From: Metaphire vulgaris
Lineage: Eukaryota > Annelida > Clitellata > Crassiclitellata > Megascolecidae
Direction of reading: 5' to 3'
NCBI GenBank assembly: GCA_018105865.1
Contig: CM030833.1
Location: forward strand, 14,802,381-14,866,380
Length of the DNA stretch: 64,000 bases
The notes beneath the pieces are model-generated. The model was given only the letters and a program-made list of their open reading frames with translations. It made no database searches and was not told where the DNA came from. Below are positions 56,399 to 64,000 of this stretch, in pieces; within the stretch, counting starts at the first letter, position 1, and each line of letters begins with the position of its first letter. A program made the position numbers and the translations under genes.

Positions 56399-59300
56399 AC
56401 TTCATCACCCACTGAAAATCTCTTTTCACGCACTCTCAAGTCATACTTGTCTTTGCGTCGCTTCGCTTCTGTCTTTAGATTTTCCCTCACAACTGCGTAA
56501 GCGTCGGTGAATTTCTCCTTCAAATCTTCTATATAGTCGATGTATGGCATCTGGCTGGTCTGTGGCACTGGACCATATATCAGATCTATCGGCATTCGGT
56601 TCTCTCGACCGAACAATAAATAGTTTGGTGTATACCCTGTGCACTCATGCACCGAAGCTCGATATGCAGCTGTAGTCAAGGGTAACACCTCATCCCAGTT
56701 CCTATGGTTTTCTTGTACCATCTTACCTAGCATTGAATTCATGGTTCGGTGATAGCGTTCCATGAGGCCATTGGTCCTCGGCTCATAGCTAGTTGTTCTC
56801 ACTTTATCTATTCCTAGTATTCTGCACATCTCCTTGAACACTAGCGACTCAAAGGCTGGTCCTCTGTCTGACAATAGTTTTAACGGTGTTCCATACACTA
56901 TACATATCTTTTCAATAAAGATCCTCGCTATGGTTTCTGCTTCTTGATTTCTCATAGGCACTGCTTCGATAAACTTCGAGAAATGATCCTGAATCGTCAG
57001 TATATAGATATTTCCATTGCGGCTCTTTGGGTGTGGGCCAGTCACATCCCTGGCTACAATCTCCCATGGTGCTCCACAGGGTATGGGGTTCAATTTCGCA
57101 TTCCTAGGTGCTCGCCCTTGACGATACCTCTGGCACTCTGTGCACTTTAAACAAAACCTTTCCGTGTCTTTGGACCACCCTGGCCAATAAGCTCTTCTTC
57201 TCACCTGAAACCTCGTTCGCCTTATTCCCAGGTGTCCACCTGTCATGCCAGTGTGAGCTCTTTTCAAGAAGTCATCTCGCAAGTTCCTAGGAATTAACAA
57301 CTGACGTTGTCCTTCCACATTCACTCGATATAATAGATCGTTCTCTAATGTTAACTGATCCTTCTGGTGCCACAACGCTTTTGTCTTCTCGTCTTCTGAC
57401 AATGTCTGCAGAAGATCTGGCGCTCCATTTTCTACCCAATCTCGCAACTTCACAATAAACGGATCTCGCTTCTGTTCTTCTGCCAGCACTGTATCGTTCA
57501 ATTCTACCTGCACCGTGGCCACTACTTGGGTGCTTGTTTCCTCGGGTCGCCGTGACAAGGCATCTGCGTTTGCATGGCTCGCACCCGGTCGGTGTTTTAT
57601 CTCAAACTTATATTCCGACAAGCACTCTTGCCACCTGGCCTGTTGCCCTATCGGTTCTGGAGTTCTGTTGAGCCACTGAAGTGCTGCGTGATCTGTACGC
57701 AACAAAAAGGGTTTCCCCAACAGGTAGGCTCGATAGTACTTCACGAAGTACACGACTGCCAGCAACTCTCTCCGGGTCACACAGTAATTCTTTTCTGCGT
57801 TGGACAGTAATCGACTGCCAAACGCCAGCACTCTTTCTACTCCATTCTGTCTTTGTGATAGGACTGCTCCTATAGCTGTATCAGAAGCGTCTGTATCCAG
57901 TATATATTCTTCGTCATCTAACGGTAATCCTAACACTGGTGCAGTCGTCAATCTCTGTTTAAGTTCCTCAAAAGCTTCTTGCTGTGGTTCGTCCCAATAG
58001 AATCTCACGCTCTTCTTCGTCAGTTCTGACAATGGTACTGCTATCTTTGAAAAACCCGGTACAAACTTCCTGTAGTACGAACACAGACCCATGAACGCTC
58101 GTAGTTCTCTCAAACACTTGGGTCTGGGCCAATTCTGAACCTTAGTCACTTTCTCTGGATCCGTAGCGACCCCATTGCCTGATACAACATGTCCCAGGAA
58201 ATGTACCTCCTGACGCATTAGCTTGCACTTCTCGGGCTTTAACTTCAAATGTGCTTCTCTTAATCGTTCTAGCACTTGTCGTAACCTTTCGATGTGCTGT
58301 TCCGGTGTCTCCGAGAACACTATCACGTCGTCCAAATATACTAAGCACTTAAAGAAGTTGAGTCCTGATAGGACTATGTCCATGGTGCGTTGGAAAGTCG
58401 CTGTGGCTCCGCACAATCCCATTGGCATTACTTTCCATCTAAATGCACCTCGTCTAGTCACAAAAGTCGTCTTATCTGCATCGGTGGCACTCATCTCAAT
58501 TTGATGGTATCCGCTACGTAAGTCAAGCGTACTGAACCATCTTGCACCTGCCAACGTGTCCAAGCAATCTACTATCCTGGGTAAAGGATAAGCGTCTCCC
58601 CTTGTTACAGAATTTAGTGCTCTATAATCCAAACAAAACCTCATGGTGCCATCTTTCTTCCGCACCAGCACTACGTTTGACGCCCAGTCACTTTGAGCTG
58701 GCTCTATCAACCCATCCTGTAACATTCTGTCCACTTGTTCATCTATAACTTCCCGATGTAAACGAGGTTGAGACCTTAACGACTGTCGAATTGGATTTGC
58801 CGTGCCCGTATCGATCTTGTGTTGGGTAACCTTGCAGTGTCCTAAATCATTCTCGTCCAGCGAGAACACATCGATATATTCAAGCAACAACAACTGCAAC
58901 TCGACCTTGTTCTTATCTGGTATCTCGGCTTCAGATTCGTTCAACATTCCTTTCACAGCTTCCATCGCTTTTGACATTGGCGTGTCTTCCACTCTAGTCG
59001 ACTTTTGGCTCTCCATTACTTCCACAGGGTGTACGGTGCCCAAACTATCATTCTGGTACAGCACCGCGGGTGCATCATTCAAGTTCATCACCCTCACGGT
59101 AGCTACGTTCGCACTTCCTAATACGACTCTTGCTGCGTGCACCCCGGACTTAATCTCTCGGTACTCAGTCATCCAAGCTGACGATGACCTATCTTGCTTT
59201 GCACCCTGTACTACTCTTATCGGCACATCCATTTCTGACTTAGGAGGGATCACTATTTTCTCAGCTACTTGCACTCGTCTGCACTGAAGTGTACTAGTCT

Positions 59301-61053
59301 GAGTTATCGATGGTATTCTTCTTCTCCCGATATATACTGCAGCATTAGCGAAATTAATCCAACAATGGTTCTCCGCGAGAAAATCCATTCCCAAGAGTAT
59401 TTCCGTCACTTGCTCGCATACAATGAAGTTAACCTCCCTACGACACTTCCGAGCAAATCTCACAGGTATTGTCACCTGTCCGACCACCGTTATCTCACTT
59501 CCATTTGCTGCTCGTAACACCTGAGGTGCTGGATCTAGCCTCAATCCTTCTGCTAAACTCACTGGTAACAAGCTTACCTCTGAACCCGTGTCAATAAGGC
59601 ACTTCTGCTCTTGATCGTTAATCATACCTTTGATATACACTGATCTTTTCTTGCACTTCCCTCCGGTCATTCTTACTATACTTCGGTTCTCAATTATTCT
59701 CCTGGGTGCTGTGCTTCCAGTCCTTCTGCACTCTTTTGCTAGATGTCCAACGCCCTGGCACTTATAACACTGCACCTTGCTCTTCCAATTGAACTCAGGT
59801 CGATTCCTTTGATTGCCATAATCTATAGTTTTCGGCACCGTGACTGCCGCGTCTCTAGACGCTTGCACTTGTTCTCTCGTCTGTCTGGGCACTGCACCTT
59901 CTGCCCTTAACAACTGTCGTTCCATATTGGCTTGCCATTTCTCCATGCTAAGCTTCTGTTCCGCCATGAAGTCTCTCACCTGCTTCATCAATTCCTCTGT
60001 CGCACTCTCTTCATTCGTGGCTCTAACCTGTCGCTGATTATCTGGGTGCCTTCTCGTACTTGCGGGCACTTCCTCGGCTGCTCTCTTGTAGCTTTCTAAC
60101 CTTAATGCGACCCGATAAGTCTCGTCCAACGACCGTGGCTCTCTTTCCCTGACTTTGAGCGAAAGCTCCTTATCCCACATAGCTTCCAGAAAAGCGTCTC
60201 TCGCCACTATCTCAGTCGTGTCATTTATCGGTCCTGGGAAAGCTAAAGCTACTAGCTTCCGTATATCGTGCAGCAACTCCGACAAGCTTTCTTTATACCC
60301 TTGCTTCCGGCACCGCAACTGCGTACGGAAAGTCTCTTGCTGCGCCTCTAATCCATACCTTTGTCTCAGTCTTGCTATCAACTCCTTGTACGTTACATCC
60401 TCTCGGGCCCCAAAATCCCATAACAGCTGTGCTGGACCCTTTTCCAAAGCACACTGCAAAAAAGCTCCTTTATCCACGTCTGTCCACTCATTATACCTGG
60501 CACAGACCTCGAACTGACGTATGAACGTCTCCAACGGTATTGTACCGTCGAACTTATTCGGCTTCATTGGCGTACGCTTGACGGCTTCACGCCATGATCC
60601 TAGTTCTTCCGCCCTTACTAATTCAAACCTCGGTGTACCTACACTTCTTTCCGGTGTTTGAGGCAGTTGTCTACTCGTCCGTTTTGGACGCACACCGGTG
60701 CTCACTAACCCTGGTTCGAAGTTCACATCTTCCATTTTCACTCTCACTGATTCTAGTTGATCCCGACTCAATGGAACCCTTCTTTCTTGAGACAACGACT
60801 CAAGCCTTGCTTTACTGCGGGCACTTTCGGGTGCCCGACCTCGCCCGAATCCACGGAAACTATCCTCGTACGCGTTGTAATGGTCGATAGCCCGCCTACG
60901 GTGTTTATCCTCAGCCTTCACTTTAAGTGACAGTTCTTTATCTATCAATGTTTCTAACAGTGAATTATGTTCAATGATTCCTGTAGTCTCATCGTCCATG
61001 TCCATGAGACACCTCAAATCACCCGGCTCAGGCTCCATAGCTTCGGCCATCAT
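56260..61053 (-). CDS. Gag-Pol polyprotein of Ty3/Gypsy element
   Basis: A 1597-codon ORF with gag and pol fused, no frameshift between them. In order: gag, CCHC knuckle CYKCQGVGHLAKEC (about residue 430), aspartic protease CLIDTGSEVSLLP (about 485), RT with YLDDVIVFS (about 903), RNase H with DTDASDTAIGAVLS (about 1050), integrase HHCC zinc site (about 1265-1305) and DDE core (Asp in ARDVTGPH, Asp in SDRGPAF, Glu in GLMERYH). All main catalytic residues are visible. No envelope-like ORF and no chromodomain seen. DKELSLKV occurs twice in gag. The last 45 residues are out-of-frame. Confidence 0.93.
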   Translation of the reverse strand: MMAEAMEPEPGDLRCLMDMDDETTGIIEHNSLLETLIDKELSLKVKAEDKHRRRAIDHYNAYEDSFRGFGRGRAPESARSKARLESLSQERRVPLSRDQLESVRVKMEDVNFEPGLVSTGVRPKRTSRQLPQTPERSVGTPRFELVRAEELGSWREAVKRTPMKPNKFDGTIPLETFIRQFEVCARYNEWTDVDKGAFLQCALEKGPAQLLWDFGAREDVTYKELIARLRQRYGLEAQQETFRTQLRCRKQGYKESLSELLHDIRKLVALAFPGPINDTTEIVARDAFLEAMWDKELSLKVREREPRSLDETYRVALRLESYKRAAEEVPASTRRHPDNQRQVRATNEESATEELMKQVRDFMAEQKLSMEKWQANMERQLLRAEGAVPRQTREQVQASRDAAVTVPKTIDYGNQRNRPEFNWKSKVQCYKCQGVGHLAKECRRTGSTAPRRIIENRSIVRMTGGKCKKRSVYIKGMINDQEQKCLIDTGSEVSLLPVSLAEGLRLDPAPQVLRAANGSEITVVGQVTIPVRFARKCRREVNFIVCEQVTEILLGMDFLAENHCWINFANAAVYIGRRRIPSITQTSTLQCRRVQVAEKIVIPPKSEMDVPIRVVQGAKQDRSSSAWMTEYREIKSGVHAARVVLGSANVATVRVMNLNDAPAVLYQNDSLGTVHPVEVMESQKSTRVEDTPMSKAMEAVKGMLNESEAEIPDKNKVELQLLLLEYIDVFSLDENDLGHCKVTQHKIDTGTANPIRQSLRSQPRLHREVIDEQVDRMLQDGLIEPAQSDWASNVVLVRKKDGTMRFCLDYRALNSVTRGDAYPLPRIVDCLDTLAGARWFSTLDLRSGYHQIEMSATDADKTTFVTRRGAFRWKVMPMGLCGATATFQRTMDIVLSGLNFFKCLVYLDDVIVFSETPEQHIERLRQVLERLREAHLKLKPEKCKLMRQEVHFLGHVVSGNGVATDPEKVTKVQNWPRPKCLRELRAFMGLCSYYRKFVPGFSKIAVPLSELTKKSVRFYWDEPQQEAFEELKQRLTTAPVLGLPLDDEEYILDTDASDTAIGAVLSQRQNGVERVLAFGSRLLSNAEKNYCVTRRELLAVVYFVKYYRAYLLGKPFLLRTDHAALQWLNRTPEPIGQQARWQECLSEYKFEIKHRPGASHANADALSRRPEETSTQVVATVQVELNDTVLAEEQKRDPFIVKLRDWVENGAPDLLQTLSEDEKTKALWHQKDQLTLENDLLYRVNVEGQRQLLIPRNLRDDFLKRAHTGMTGGHLGIRRTRFQVRRRAYWPGWSKDTERFCLKCTECQRYRQGRAPRNAKLNPIPCGAPWEIVARDVTGPHPKSRNGNIYILTIQDHFSKFIEAVPMRNQEAETIARIFIEKICIVYGTPLKLLSDRGPAFESLVFKEMCRILGIDKVRTTSYEPRTNGLMERYHRTMNSMLGKMVQENHRNWDEVLPLTTAAYRASVHECTGYTPNYLLFGRENRMPIDLIYGPVPQTSQMPYIDYIEDLKEKFTDAYAVVRENLKTEAKRRKDKYDLRVREKRFSVGDEVWIFVPRKEERLYLNGRNSMRALTLSWNVQDRSIFECRRSHGGKSS

Positions 61054-61242
61054 CTATGCTCCTTTCCAAGACTGGGTGCTTCAATCAAAGTGCTTGACAC
61101 CCCGGTGCAAGCACTTAACACGACCTTGGGTGCTCCTCTGGTCTATACTACTTTCCAACCGCGACCTTACTCTACTTGGTGTGATTTACCCTTCTAAGAC
61201 CTTCTCTTACTGCACCCAGTGCGCTTTGCCCTTATGCAGCCT

Positions 61243-61260
61243 ACCCCACTTCTGGTACCA
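61243..61260 (-). other. Primer-binding site, tRNA-Leu-like
   Basis: Minus strand TGGTACCAGAAGTGGGG starts 4 nt inside the 5' LTR. It resembles the complement of a tRNA-Leu 3' end (TGGTACCAGGAGTGG) with one difference; the exact primer is inferred. Confidence 0.55.
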
Positions 61261-61264
61261 AATA

Positions 61265-62207
61265 TGTGGCGAACCGGGCCTATCGAGGTTCCTACGCCTC
61301 CTAAACTCAAGATGGCTCCGCCCGGTTCGGCGCACACGGGGTTATGACTCACTCTAAGGCACGTGGTCGTCCGTCTTAGCTTTTTGGCTAAGATCTCAGG
61401 CTCTCTTGCTACCACCTGTCACTACGCGCACTTTACCTGCACTCCGTTCCTATATTCCACACTTAATCCCTCTTTCTATGCATCGTCTTTCCTCTCCCTT
61501 AACTCTCCGTGCACCTTACTCCTCTCCGTGCACCTTACCTTTCACTGTGCACCTTGCCTCTCGCCGTGCACCTTGCCTCTTACCGTGCACCTTACCTCTC
61601 ACCGTGCACCTTGCCTCTCTCCGTGCACCTTACCTCTCTCCGTGCACCTTACCTTTCTCTACACCTTCGCACTGCACCTCTTGCAATGCACCTTCGCAAT
61701 GCACCTCTCACAATGCACCTCTCGCAATGCACCTTCGCAATGCACTTCTCTCAATGCACCTCTCGCAATGCACTTCTCTCAATGCACCTCTCTCAATGCA
61801 CTTAATCTCAAGGGTGCTTCCTTAACCTCAGGGTGCACTCTTCCCACGGGTGCATAGGGTGCATAGTGCCCTATCCTTATATGCACTTATATGGACCTTC
61901 TTACCATCACACGCCGCCTCGGCCATCGGTCCTGATCTGTGGCAGAACCGGCTATTTATACTGTTTCTGCCGCATGCACTCATCCTGCTAGCTCACACTC
62001 ATCACCGCTCTTTAATTGCTGCGCGCTATACATTAATCGCCTATCTCTTAGCCTTACTGCTCTACTCGGTCAATCTATCATTATTATATTGGGCCTATCT
62101 ACCTATGCGGGCGGCTACCTGTCAAGGGATTAAGCTCATGAATTATTAATGACTCACTTGCGTCTATTGCTACTAAGGGTTCTACGCTATTATCTAAATT
62201 CGCTACA
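61265..62207 (-). repeat. 5' LTR (right on plus strand)
   Basis: 943 bp, same ends as the left copy. The GCACC array at about 61505-61805 differs slightly in unit number and order. Provides the promoter for the minus-strand element. Confidence 0.93.
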
Positions 62208-62318
62208 CTCTGTCGCCCGCCAACTAATGATTGGGGGACCGTCCCCGTGTTTTACGCCCCTGCTTACATATTTCAGATTAATTACTTTATTCAAGAGAGT
62301 TCTATGGTGCGTTGAGCG

Positions 62319-63151
62319 TAGGGTTGCCAGACGTCCTCCAAAAGGAGGACATGTCCTCCGTTTTAGGTCCGTGTCCTCCGTCCTCCAGGCAAAGCTAAAA
62401 ATTGTAAAATGTCCTCCTTTTGAGATTTTGTATGCTATCAATTTTCGTTCTTGCGGTATTGACGAATTTCATACATTTTAGTCCGTTATCTCAGTTTACC
62501 CAAGCATCGATATTAAAATAGCATTTTAATAATACTGTACCAATATCGATTGTCCAAAGTCCCAAAATTCTCTACTCTCGTCATTCTATCTCTAGCGTCT
62601 ATGCAATAGTCTATGGTCAAAATGTTAATTTCATTTCCGGTAGCAAACGCAGAGACTGTAAACGTGAAAACAATAGGCCCTAAATTAAAATTCGTCTGAT
62701 TAAAGTTCTTAATTTGAACGCCCGATTTTACGGCAATGGCTTCTGCAAAGAGAAAATGCAAGTTTTCAGACACAATGAAAAGTAAGTTTCCATGCTTCGT
62801 CGAAGGATGCAACGAGAATGAGGCAAAGTGTACGATCTGTGATAGTTACTTGTCCATTGGTAATAAGGGAGCTTTTGACTTAGAGCGCCATGTAGAGAGG
62901 GAGAGGCATAGAAACCAAATCAAAGTTGGTTCCTCTGAGAAATATTTGTGTAGCAGTAAGGATAATAGATTTAAAGGTACAATTTGTATATATAAATAAT
63001 TTCTGTAAAAACGTTTCTTGCATTTTGATGTTAATAGCTTCCATTGAATTTATATTAATTTTCTCATTTGAAACATTCAATGCGTCCTCCTCTGTCCTCC
63101 TTTTCGTCTGGCTCTGTCCTCCTTTGGCTACCCATGCATCTGGCAACCCTA
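62319..63151. mobile_element. hAT deletion derivative keeping a transposase finger
   Basis: Ends TAGGGTTGCCAGACGTCC and ATCTGGCAACCCTA, perfect 8-bp duplication GTTGAGCG (62311-62318, 63152-63159). 833 bp. Related to 41186-41834. Confidence 0.9.
62736..62999 (+). pseudogene. hAT transposase N-terminal zinc finger, truncated
   Basis: MASAKRKCKFSDTMKSKFPC, then EAKCTICDSYLSIGNKGAF and DLERHVERERHRNQIK: a C-x2-C...H-x5-H BED-like finger of the KCxICxxxxSI type seen at the N-terminus of some hAT transposases. The ORF stops at 88 codons after joining the 3' arm; the catalytic domain is missing. Confidence 0.65.
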
Positions 63152-63159
63152 GTTGAGCG

Positions 63160-63455
63160 TTATCATACGTGCGAATTAGTTTGTGGAAAAACTAGCGGTT
63201 TTTGCAGTATTTAACATCGTTTTGACATCGTTTTGACAAGCGAGTGTTTGGAGGATCAAGCGAAGCCAATAAAAGGGAAGTTGAAGTGTTTTTGTAAAAA
63301 TTTCTAAGCAGATTTAAAAAAAATCGCCAGTGAGCGATATAAGGAGAATCACGTGTAATAAATAACATTTGGATTAATAAATAACATTTGGATTAATATA
63401 TTCAAAATAAAATTTAGTTTATTGAACATCTCAATACATACTTCGGGAAATAATA
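63160..63455 (+). other. Probable LINE 5' UTR
   Basis: Non-coding; a direct repeat ATAAATAACATTTGGATTA occurs twice at 63358-63395. Upstream of the ORF1 ATG at 63456. Confidence 0.35.
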
Positions 63456-64000
63456 ATGGCTCCTAAAAAAGATTTGGCTGTTTGCGATACTTGTAGCATG
63501 AGCGGCCTGGCGGAGTTCTTCACCGAGGAAGATATCTGCATGCAGTGCCGAAAGATCACGGCTCTGGAAAAGACGATGATGGACCAGCAGAAAAGACTCA
63601 CGGAGCTGGAGCACATCGTGAAGTCTCTGAGCGAGCGGGTAGCAGCGGAACGGACGAAATCCTACGCGGAGATCGTCAAGGAAAGCGCACCGTCGGAGAC
63701 GAGGAATGAAGGAATCCGCGAGATTACTGTGAAATCTAAGGAGCCGAAGACATCGCCAGCTCCAAGAAGACCGAGGAACACCTTCGTCTACGTTGGAGAA
63801 GAGGCTGAGAGCGTCAGTGTCGAGAAAAGGGTAGTGCTCATTGGGGATTCCAATGTTCGACAAGTGGGACAAAATTTGGCGGAGCAGTCCAACAAATTTG
63901 TCACCATTTGTCAGCCGGGAGCAAAGCTCGAGGATGTCCAGGAGATACTGGACTCAACCCACAAAGATGGTGACACTTGTGTGATCGAAGTGGGAACCAA
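63456..64000 (+). CDS. LINE ORF1 with zinc-finger, coiled coil and SGNH esterase (partial)
   Basis: Open from ATG at 63456 to the window edge, 181 codons, no stop. CDTC...CMQC zinc-finger-like N-terminus (residues 10-33), a coiled coil (LEKTMMDQQKRLTELEHIVK, about 38-62), a basic linker, then VVLIGDSNVRQVGQNL (block I of SGNH hydrolases, GDSN) and VIEVGTN (block III start). Such esterase-containing ORF1 proteins occur in CR1/L2-type LINEs. High-GC codons contrast with surrounding AT-rich DNA, which suggests a young copy. Confidence 0.75.
   Translation, partial: MAPKKDLAVCDTCSMSGLAEFFTEEDICMQCRKITALEKTMMDQQKRLTELEHIVKSLSERVAAERTKSYAEIVKESAPSETRNEGIREITVKSKEPKTSPAPRRPRNTFVYVGEEAESVSVEKRVVLIGDSNVRQVGQNLAEQSNKFVTICQPGAKLEDVQEILDSTHKDGDTCVIEVGT

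Larger units (their letters stand above)
54770..62207 (-). mobile_element. Full-length Ty3/Gypsy LTR retrotransposon
   Basis: Two long terminal repeats (54770-55722 and 61265-62207) flank a 5.5-kb interior on the minus strand. Ends are TGTAGCGAA...TTCGCCACA (minus). CTCT flanks both sides (54766-54769, 62208-62211), a 4-bp duplication. The interior carries primer-binding site, gag-pol ORF and polypurine tract in correct order. The LTRs look nearly identical, differing mainly in the GCACC repeat array, which points to recent insertion. Pol has a frameshift near its end, so this copy may be inactive. Confidence 0.92.
54386..62262. mobile_element. hAT-type MITE split by an LTR retrotransposon
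   Basis: Left end CAGTGGCGTAAACC at 54386 and right end TTTTACGCCCCTG ending at 62262 form an inverted repeat. 8-bp duplication CTTTCATA/CTTACATA (54378-54385, 62263-62270), one mismatch. Two shared motifs at about 54580 and 54641. Excluding the inserted LTR element it is about 435 bp. Confidence 0.72.

Overview
This window looks like animal nuclear DNA: AT-rich, intron-bearing and heavily loaded with transposable elements. I see no bacterial operons, rRNA operon, CRISPR array or tRNA gene. LRAT-domain, KCNQ-like, LMO7-like and possible REC114-like genes, CR1/L2-like and RTE LINEs, many hAT-type miniature elements, Helitrons and a frequent TAGGCCTA palindrome would fit a marine invertebrate, perhaps a deuterostome. 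That placement is inference; no diagnostic marker gene is present.

Layout. 1-8.9 kb: 3' part of a plus-strand PDZ/coiled-coil gene (LMO7/LIMCH1-like), whose introns carry DNA-transposon debris. 9-18.7 kb: no gene found; SINE-like DNA, a Helitron, a run of hAT-type MITEs and a LINE whose RT is split inside its YADD motif by a MITE. 18.8-22.6 kb: an exon resembling the KCNQ channel tail, a 347-bp tandem repeat (about 3.6 copies) and an unknown multi-pass membrane protein. 22.7-27.7 kb: MITEs and LINE fragments. 27.8-29.1 kb: a two-exon LRAT-domain gene. 31.7-38.1 kb: a four-exon phase-consistent gene, possibly REC114-like, with an RTE LINE in its large intron that itself holds a Helitron. 38-52 kb: nested LINEs, a tandem Helitron array, microsatellites and hAT elements. 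52-54.3 kb: SINE and a THAP-domain relic. 54.4-62.3 kb: a hAT-type MITE split by a full-length, probably young Ty3/Gypsy LTR retrotransposon. 62.3-64 kb: a hAT deletion derivative retaining a transposase zinc finger, then the 5' part of a LINE with a zinc-finger/SGNH ORF1 that runs off the window.

How it fits together. The host genes look unrelated to each other; the strongest theme is the mobile-element history. At least fourteen elements have an 8-bp (or one-mismatch) target duplication, several insertions can be dated relative to each other by nesting, and two can be checked against an uninterrupted site. No complete hAT transposase or Helitron Rep/helicase is present, so the small elements would depend on enzymes from elsewhere. 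One-base extra nucleotides occur in the LMO7-like exon, the THAP relic and one satellite copy, and the Gypsy pol ORF is also frameshifted, so assembly indels should be excluded before calling any of these dead.
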